Assembly (NCBI GenBank): GCA_905221615.1
Contig: CAJNDT010006014.1
Span: forward strand, 62,001-126,000
Direction of reading: 5' to 3'
Length of the DNA: 64,000 nucleotides
Origin: Symbiodinium sp. CCMP2592
Lineage: Eukaryota; Sar; Dinophyceae; Suessiales; Symbiodiniaceae
In this document: piece after piece, positions 57,279 to 64,000 of the stretch
Position numbering within the stretch: position 1 is the stretch's first letter
Layout: the number at the start of each line of letters is the position of its first letter
Made by a program: the position numbers and the translations under genes
Notes under the pieces: model-generated
The model's input: only the letters and a program-made list of their open reading frames with translations
Database searches by the model: none
What the model was told of the DNA's origin: nothing

Positions 57279-58327
57279 CTGAATGAGGGCCTTTGTTGAC
57301 AGAGTTTCGGGCCGTGGGAATTCTTTGTGCCCTGTCATTTGCTCTGCGCCAAGGAGTCATTGGGCAAAGGACTTAAAGGCCTGCTCCGGGACTTCGCTGA
57401 TCCATAGACTGAGGAAGCAAAGCGACCCAACCATTCACGCCCCGCGCGTCACATCATCCTACAGAATCGCACACCTTGCTCAACAAGTAGGGCCCCAACA
57501 ATCGCCACCACCATCATCATCATCATCATCACAGAAAATACAGAAACAATTTTTCAACAAGTGACATGCAAGTAGCTGCGCAGCCGGTTGGGCCATGTAG
57601 CATGAGGTCAACAAACCCACAACCAGGCCGCCCAGAGTACCATCGGAATGATGAGCCACAGTGATGTGAAAGTGCCTTTTCGATTTGACCACGCGTGAGC
57701 GTCGGAAATCAGGTTGCCCGAACGGCAGCAGAGCAGCGAGGAACTTGGGTAGCCAAGTTCGAGCCAGGAGACAGGCGTCTGACACGTTTGTTTCCGTTCT
57801 TATGTGCACATTTTCGGCTCTCACATGTCTTGGTCTTTGACTTCCGTCTCCAAGCGACTTCTCAGGCACAACCCCATCGCTCGCCGTAAACCATAACAAG
57901 AACAGACAAGTGCACCCCTCTGTAGTCGGCAATGACTGCCACCAAAACGGTACGTAGTCCTGATCGCGAGGTCGCGACTCAAGACTCACTTCATGCACTG
58001 TGGGCCCAAACACTGTTTACAGCACAGGCTACAGGCGATCAATTCAATAAGAGCTTCGAAGACTGGCGCACACACACTTGTTGAGTGGCGACGTGCCTAG
58101 GCCATATGGAAAAAGCACATGGCCTACCGTCCTCAATAGCACTGCCAAACGAATCGGGCCAACACGCTGTACAACGATTTGACCAAAGCGTCGATCCCCG
58201 GAATTGAATGTTTTGCCTCTGGGGTCGTGGTGATCCCATGTAAGGCTGGGGGATTGAATTCAGACAGTATCCAAGGCAGGAAGGGTCCTCTCGGATTACA
58301 TGCGAAATGCTGGCAGTCTACACGAGT
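57279..58327. other. Stretch without a recognised gene
   Basis: A minus-strand frame at 58013-57480 (177 codons) ends in an aspartate and glycine run made by a CATCAT repeat at 57505-57532. No domain. Confidence 0.3.
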
Positions 58328-59251
58328 CTACACACAGCTCTCGGGCGCTGCAGCTTGATCGCGTGACAAGGTCATGTCCGTGGTCTGTCCGTCAATGACC
58401 TTCGCTTCACCAATCTGGCTGCATGGCTTGCCGATGACTGGCTCGGCTCCACCGGCTACCGACGTCTCCCGAAACCGCTGAAGTTGCGCCTTCTTGCGCC
58501 AGTGGCGACAAGCAAGTGCAGTGAGGACCGTGGAGCATCCAAGCACCACGGCCCCGACAAGCAGCAGCCAGAAACCGACCTCGTCGTGGGCGGCCTCCAT
58601 CCAAGGGACATCGACAACGGCAGGACAGCTGCTGGAGTCGAAATGCGTCTTCGCCTCGAACATGTTCAGCACCCCCGTCGTTGCAGCCAGCCTGATTGTC
58701 AGGTCCGCCTGCTCGGTCTCGCCGCACGTGAGGAGTGCGAAGTGCCAGTCCCGTGCAGCTGACGTCTGATGGACGTGGATACCTTAGCTGCCGAGCTTCC
58801 CGCTCAAATGAACCCAACCCCGAACAAAGCACTGAAAAGGCGAAACAGCTTAAACCTCCTTTGCTAAGATACGGAAGTTGAAGCTTTTCTGTTCGTGGGA
58901 CTTTCCGAGCTGACGCTTCATGTTGGCGCTCCTCAGCTTCTCTTCACAGGTCATTTGGCCCCACGCGTCCTTGACGGCTCCCCAGTGTTGCTCACGCGCG
59001 TCGAAGGCCGCGAGCATCACAGGCCCAGTCGCCCCTAGTGCCTGACTCCCTGCCCATTCCACGTGGGCTCTGATCTCTGCCGCCTTTGACGTCCCCGGAT
59101 CTGCCTGGCCGAAGCAAAAACCTCCCAAGTGCCAAGCACCGTCGTTCTTCAAGGTCATCGAGGCCTCCAGCTGTCCCGGAGTCGCCGAGAAAGTCTCCGC
59201 TACAACAAGCGCTGGCAGGGAAAGCATGCTGCAAAGGCGGTACAAAGCCAT
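58328..59251 (-). CDS. Type I membrane protein with GPR180-like luminal domain (two exons)
   Basis: Exon 1 is 59251-58873 and exon 2 is 58758-58328; together they give 269 residues. The intron (58759-58872, 114 bp, C|GTATC to CAG|C) keeps the frame. GCACAG stands 14 bases before the ATG, a likely trans-splice site. Residues 1-19 are a signal peptide (MALYRLCSMLSLPALVVA). The luminal part reads TFSATPGQLEASMTLKNDG, TCEEKLRSA, then after the intron ARDWHFALLTCGE. This order (F-S-T at the start, CxEKL, then W-F-C) resembles the ectodomain of GPR180/TMEM145, members of the GOLD-domain seven-helix group. One membrane helix follows (VGFWLLLVGAVVLGCSTVL), then a basic cytoplasmic tail and the stop. 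The usual seven-helix bundle is absent. Family assignment is by eye. Confidence 0.6.
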
Positions 59252-59750
59252 TTTGCGACCGGCCCCTGTGCAACGACGGTCACCTAAGCTTGAGCACAAA
59301 TGCCTTCAGCCGAGCTGGCTTTGGGGTGCGATACGCCGGTTTAGACTAGGTATTGGCTGCTGCTGCGGCCATCCTCCTGCAGATCCGAGCTCCTGCTCTA
59401 GTCTGGAAGTATCTGGCTCTATGGTGATGGCGATTTCGAGGGTGCTGAGAGATGCTTTCTGCGGATTCCTGCTGTTGGTCATGGTTCAAAGAAGCCCTCA
59501 GTGTATGAACGTCTTGTCAGTCTGGCTTTCGGTAATTAATCCGAGGCCTGCCACAGCAGGAATCTCCAATCAGAGCCTTGGTTGCAAGGTGTTTAGAGGT
59601 CCTTCTTGCCCCTGTCCCAAACTCAAAGTCCCGAAGCCCCGAGACCTGCCCAAGCGCACCTGCTTGTACCGCAGGACCCCCACGTCCAGGGCCGACATCA
59701 TTGGGGCGTGGTTGGCCAGGATGCCCAGCCTCGAACTACTCTAGAAATCT

Positions 59751-59880
59751 GGGAGTTTCTTTCCTAAGATAGGGGACCCTAATATAGTACCCTAAATAGC
59801 AGGATCCCTATTATAAAATCTGAATAATCGGGATGTATACTTGCATCTTTACGGATTATAAGGGGGCACAAGTCTCTAAA
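59751..59880. mobile_element. Family C element, copy 3 (decayed)
   Basis: GGGAGTTTC at 59751 and AGGGGACCCTAATATAGTAC, TAGCAGGATCCCTATTATA inside match the two other family C copies. The right end is not preserved, so the limit is approximate. Confidence 0.5.
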
Positions 59881-60292
59881 AAGCAGCCCCTAAACAAGTA
59901 ACAAGACCTTCTTGGAGCAGTCGCGTTATCATCTGATCGGCCCATGGCAGTCAGATTTTGGCAGTTTTGGGTTCTGAATAGTACATCGGCTACTTGTAAC
60001 TCGAAAGGTCAGTAATCTTGAACGCCCTGAAGCTCCAAAGTCCCAAAACCACAACCCCGCTAAAAAAGAAACCTTTGAAAGAGCCTAAAACCCAAAGCCA
60101 AAGCACTGGCCGCTGGCGCTGGGGAGGATGACTTCTGTGGCCTCGGGTCTGTCTTAAAGTCTTAAGCTAGCAATTCGCACGTGGCCTGCTTCCTAGAAAA
60201 CTGTGGCATTTTCGCCTTGTAGTTCTGCGGCTGACGACTTTAGCCGAGCCTGAAGCGATACCGTCCAATCAGGCCGGGTTGGTTACTCACGC
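59881..60292. other. Stretch without a recognised gene
   Basis: Nothing is recognised; it is the 3' flank of the candidate gene that follows. Confidence 0.35.
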
Positions 60293-61635
60293 TTATACCA
60301 CAAAGGCTTTTACTTTCTGCTGTCTGCCTTTCATTTGTGCCAGAGCGGCGGATTCGGTGAAGCCTTCGCCTTCCGGCGACAGAATCTTCAGCTGCACTCG
60401 ATCAGCCACTGCCGTCGCCTGCTGCGGAGCAAACATGCAAAAACATGATTGCTGTTTTTCCACGTCGGTGAGTTCTGATAAGCTGTAGTCGTGGGCAGCA
60501 AGCATCGACGTCTCAAGACAGCAGACGGTTCGAGTAGGTACATGCTTACTTCAACCGTCACCCGCAGATCGAAGTCCTCCGTTCGGTGACAGCAAGAGAG
60601 AAAAAGGCTCAAGAGTATATTGTCGCTAGATGGTGGGTGGAGACCATGGCGATCTTACGACTAGCATCTGCAGAAGCTCATGCCAATGCTATGGTCAGTA
60701 CTCATCTGATTATCTGACTGCTGGCAGCCAATGCTCGCGATGCTCTCGATGTGCATAGTGCTCGGTGTTGACATGTTGATTCGAGTATCATGTTGGTAGT
60801 GGTTGTGATCTCCACCCACTCTGCACCATCTTCCCGCTAAAGCTGTGGTTCAGACTCGCGCACATTGGGGCTGTTCTTCTTCTTCTCTGTTGCCTCGTTC
60901 TCCTACGATGCCGCGGGGCCTCACCCTCGGCTCGCATCGCTGTTCGGCCACGGATGGTGGGCGCAGACCGAGTCGAAACGAAGCCCTGCAAAGCGAATCT
61001 AGGGGCCTGAATAATTAGAATAGGGTTTTGGGGCCCATTATACTATAGTTACTATAGTCAAAATAGGGAACCTCCCGCAAAAAAATAGCGTAAGGCATTT
61101 ATTTGGGCCCCTATAGGGCCCTATAGTAACCAAGAAATCTTGCGGCGGGGTGGGGAACGACAATGCAGCTGAGAAGGACGATGTAAATTCACCCATGGTT
61201 TCGGGTATCTGGCATGGGGACATGCATGCGCTCAACAGGCACCCGTGAAAATCTGCTAACGGCAGCTGAACCTCTGTGAAAATCCAAACCCAAAATTACT
61301 TTCGAACCCTTTCCAAAGCCCGCGACGCAACCATGGTTTGCTTTCTTTCAGCCGAGCCTAGCCACCCGCCCACCTTGATAGTCACATTCGGGAACAGACA
61401 AGACTCAGCAGAGCCCATGCCAAGAGAGAGGCACAAGATAAGTGGCAGGGCTCTCCCCTGCCGTCAATTGGTGGCTATGCTGTATCATGCTGTATCGATA
61501 TATTGAAGGCCCTTTGCTTACTTGCCCTTGCTTCGCCCTCGCATATGGTCCAGCTGCTGGGATCCCGGCCTGGCCCAGACGCTGCACAAGGAACACCCCT
61601 GCCACCGCGGCAAAAATGCCACCAAAGCGAGCCAT
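60293..61635 (-). CDS. Secreted or membrane protein gene, several exons (partly resolved)
   Basis: Exon 1 is 61635-61522: ATG two bases after CTCCAG, a signal peptide (MARFGGIFAAVAGVFLVQRL), then AKQGQ and donor CAA|GTAAGC. Exon 2 is 61271-61131 (VQLPLADFHGCLLSACMSPC and on to TPPQDFL). Exon 3 starts at 60998 (IRFAGLRFDSVCAHHPWPNS) and probably ends at GAGG|GTGAGG (about 60925). All three join in phase. Later coding-like parts are about 60820-60650 (RWCRVGGDHNHYQHDTRIN), 60630-60555 (LLSLFLSCCHRTEDFDLRVT, donor GAA|GTAAGC) and 60480-60293 (MFAPQQATAVADRVQLKIL and on, stop), whose joins I could not settle. Intron 2 (60999-61130) is one inverted-repeat element. The protein is not recognised; the cysteines and signal peptide suggest export. 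Confidence 0.45.
60999..61130 (-). mobile_element. Family B inverted-repeat element forming a whole intron (introner-like), copy 2
   Basis: Read on the minus strand it begins GTTACTATAGGGCCCTATAG and ends TTATTCAGGCCCCTAG. TATAGGGGCCCAAATAA near the start and CCCTATTCTAATTATT near the end correspond to the same places in copy 1 (23009-23102). The donor is at 61130 and the acceptor at 60999; removing the 132 bases joins PPQDFL to IRFAGL in phase. Confidence 0.75.
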
Positions 61636-64000
61636 CGCTGGAGAAATGCGGGGCAATGAGCCGAGGGGCTTCCGTGGCAGTCAGAGCCTCAAAGAGATTG
61701 CGGGACACATCTGATCCTCTTCCTCAGTGCCTTCGCGGTCCCCAGCCGCTTAACACGGAGACTTCCGAAAGCCTTTTTTGAGAAACCTGGTGCTCACAAC
61801 AAGCCATGAGAAGCGCACCAGTAGTCTCCAGCCTCGGGCAGCAAGATCAGGAAGGGCAACGGTTTTCCGCACGGCTTGGGGTTTAGTTTCGGGTTGAGGA
61901 TCCTGTTTTGCCACTGGTCTCAAGTCTAGCCAGTCCACGACAGGATCCTTTTGCTGCAGGCTTGCTTGCAAGGACGCCTGGTAGTTTGCCGCTCTTCCGC
62001 CAGTTAGGACTGTGCTCGTGACGGATCCTAAACCCTGAACTTGAGGCTACAAGGGCTCTTGGGATTGGAGTGTTCTTCTTGAGCTTCTTAAGCTTTGAAC
62101 CCTCCAATCTAGGGCTGAAGCCCGAAATTTGGGGATATGGGCTCAAGACTTTTGTTTTTAGGGTTTGGTGTTTTTGAGGGGAGGGTGCTTCAAGGCTTAG
62201 TATATCTTAGTTACATCCAAAGTCTCCTTGCACCAAAAGCACCGGCCCTGAACTTCCCTTTAAAGTGGGCTTATGCAGCTGGGAAGCTGTTGCGATCAAA
62301 GCACGAGCGATTGTGCTTAAAAGAAGTCTGTGTCGCAGTTCAAGCGTAGCTTCTTGGCAAACTAAGTGCCTATGTCTGTGGTGTTTCAACCAAAGCCGCC
62401 TGACAAGCCAACCTCTGGTCCCTTATTGCTGTGACTCTTGTGGCCAAAACCGCCTGGCAAACCAATTGGCGCCGCTTTGTGTTCAGAAGCTTTGGCCATG
62501 TCCCTCCTTATCTCCTTGGTGCTTCAAGCAAAACCGCCACCATTGAGCCCACGAATTAGATTCTTGCGCGGGCAACTCTGGCCTGGCGGTGCACGATCGA
62601 AAGAATCTGCTGCTTGACGGATTCTTGTCGGGGTGATTCAACGAGCGGGCCCGTCTCAGTTTCCTGGTCTTCCATGCCCCTGCCAATCTCTGTTTGTGTG
62701 ATTGTGCGGGTTATGCGGGTTTGCTTATGGAGTGTTGGGGAAGGCAGTGAGCGGGCATACTGAGATGCACTTCTTGGTTGCCTTGCTCGGTAGCTGTCCT
62801 TTCTGTACTCTCTTGTCCCCGGAGGCCCGTAGATGGCTCGAGACGACGGACTTGGGTTGTGAAGAGAACAAAGCATCAGCTCCCAAGAAAGCCCTCGATG
62901 TAATTAATGTAAGCAGGCTGCTGCATGGCGGCCATGGTCTTCGTACTCGGCGAGGAAAAGCCGCGTGACAACCTCGAAGTTCTTCTACATTGGCTATGTG
63001 TATGCCCTTATCCATCTGTCCTTTCTCTCTGTCTGTCTCTCTCTCTTTCTTTCGTCAGGCATGAGGGGCAAGCCCCTTGGCGCTGTTGGCGGGGCTCTCT
63101 CTCTCTTCTGTTACACAGTCTGAGGGGCGACTCCATGGGCTGGGTACATGGACGGGTGGGAGGTTTGGTCATCAAACGGTCGGGGTGTGGCTCCTACAGT
63201 CACTAGCAGCGTTTCCGCAAACATGTCAAGACAACTGCAACGACAAAAATGACAGCCGCAGCAACAAGCACCACCAACATACCAAGACCCAGAACCCACA
63301 ACTTAAATAGGATTTGTCGCAATCGTGAACATGCACTGCCGGCTCTCATTGTCTGGCTTTTGCCTTTCTATTTTGTATGTACTGGGGGCAGGTGTCAGTC
63401 TGCAGTTGTGGCATGGTGCTAGTTGCAGTACATGCCCGTGATAGCAGCACTGCAGTTGATCTGTAGTTACTTCTACTTCTGCAGTGAACGACGGCCAAAA
63501 TTGAGAAGACTCGATGCTTGGTGCTGCTGTGCAGCACCCCGCGTGGGTAGCGAGTAGCTGTGCGGCTCGTAGATTGGCACCTTGTTACTCTTGGGGGAGG
63601 TGGGGAGTTGAGTGTAGGGGGCGGCGGGGGCTTCGCATGAAAAGCAGAACTTAAATTAACTGCAAACAGAAGCTCTGATTTAAGATCCTTCTAGGCGTCT
63701 GTCTGGCTTGAGGACTGTGGCTTAGGGGTTGCTTCAATGTTTTTCGGGGTTGATAGAGTCCAGATCCTACTGTTTCGGGTCTATAGTACTGTAAGGCCTC
63801 CAACACGGCCCAACCCATTTCCAGAATCAGTCGCCTCAAGCAAACTAATTTCACCAGTCCAACCATGTCCAACCCGTACACGAACCCGAGCATTGTAGTC
63901 CTCGCCCACCCACGCAACCACAAACGAGGCTCCTAGGCCTGTTAAGTTATTTGCGCTCATCCATCACCGTCAACCGTCACAGAACCACACAGTGCCGCAA
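61636..64000. other. End of window, no recognised gene
   Basis: CCCTAAACCC/TTTAGGG-like words lie at about 62025 and 62158. TCTCTG low-complexity sequence lies at 63020-63055. Open frames lack domains. The 5' flank of the secreted-protein gene is at the start of this stretch. Confidence 0.35.

Noticed and set aside
1..64000. Retrotransposon reverse transcriptase or transposase genes
   Set aside because: No frame shows the expected catalytic motifs, so the inverted-repeat elements appear to be non-autonomous.

Overview
The window looks like nuclear DNA of a dinoflagellate, most likely a Symbiodiniaceae alga. The evidence is the mix of rare eukaryotic genes in a sea of low-coding DNA, introns with GC as well as GT donors and AG|G-type acceptors, short leaders that start just after an AG (as expected when a spliced leader is added in trans), scattered telomere-like CCCTAAA words, and a membrane protein of a type I know from Symbiodinium gene sets. 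No ribosomal RNA, convincing tRNA, CRISPR or bacterial operon is present.

Firm genes, all on the minus strand: a multi-pass membrane protein with TIR-like motifs, cut by the window edge (1-1294); a PHO80/U-type cyclin (20614-21240); DNA polymerase iota with a C-terminal UBA domain (46409-48232); the TFIIH core subunit p44/SSL1 (50050-51258); and a two-exon type I membrane protein with a GPR180-like luminal domain (58328-59251). The cyclin, polymerase and p44 genes have no introns. Less certain exon chains, also mostly minus, lie at 6698-7057, 22655-23189, 24388-25647, 42501-43089, 43774-44574, 56596-57278 and 60293-61635. A few coding-like stretches on the plus strand (30582, 36073, 45021) are weak.

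Between genes: 0-10 kb carries TAC, GTGC and CA/TA simple repeats; 11.8-14.2 kb is a 37-bp satellite with two internally inverted blocks; 21.8 kb, 35.7 kb and 38.5-41.1 kb carry (TAC/GTA)n arrays, one of which flips strand to form a large inverted repeat; 33.8 kb has a perfect 162-bp tandem duplication; 41.8-42.2 kb is TTG/CTG-rich.

The most interesting signal is a set of 80-130 bp elements with terminal inverted repeats. Two of them (23011-23102 and 60999-61130) are homologous, lie in the same orientation, and coincide from end to end with introns: they start GT(T)ACTATAGGG and end CCCCTA(TA)G, and removing them joins good coding frames. They look like introner elements, mobile DNA that makes introns. 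A second family gives a 93-bp GT-AG intron at 24388-24480, and a relative sits inside the GC-AG intron of the first gene. A third family has three copies near genes.

Functional links are limited: translesion polymerase iota and TFIIH p44 (nucleotide excision repair and transcription) are neighbours on the same strand. I see no evidence that they form one unit beyond the one-way gene order usual in dinoflagellates.
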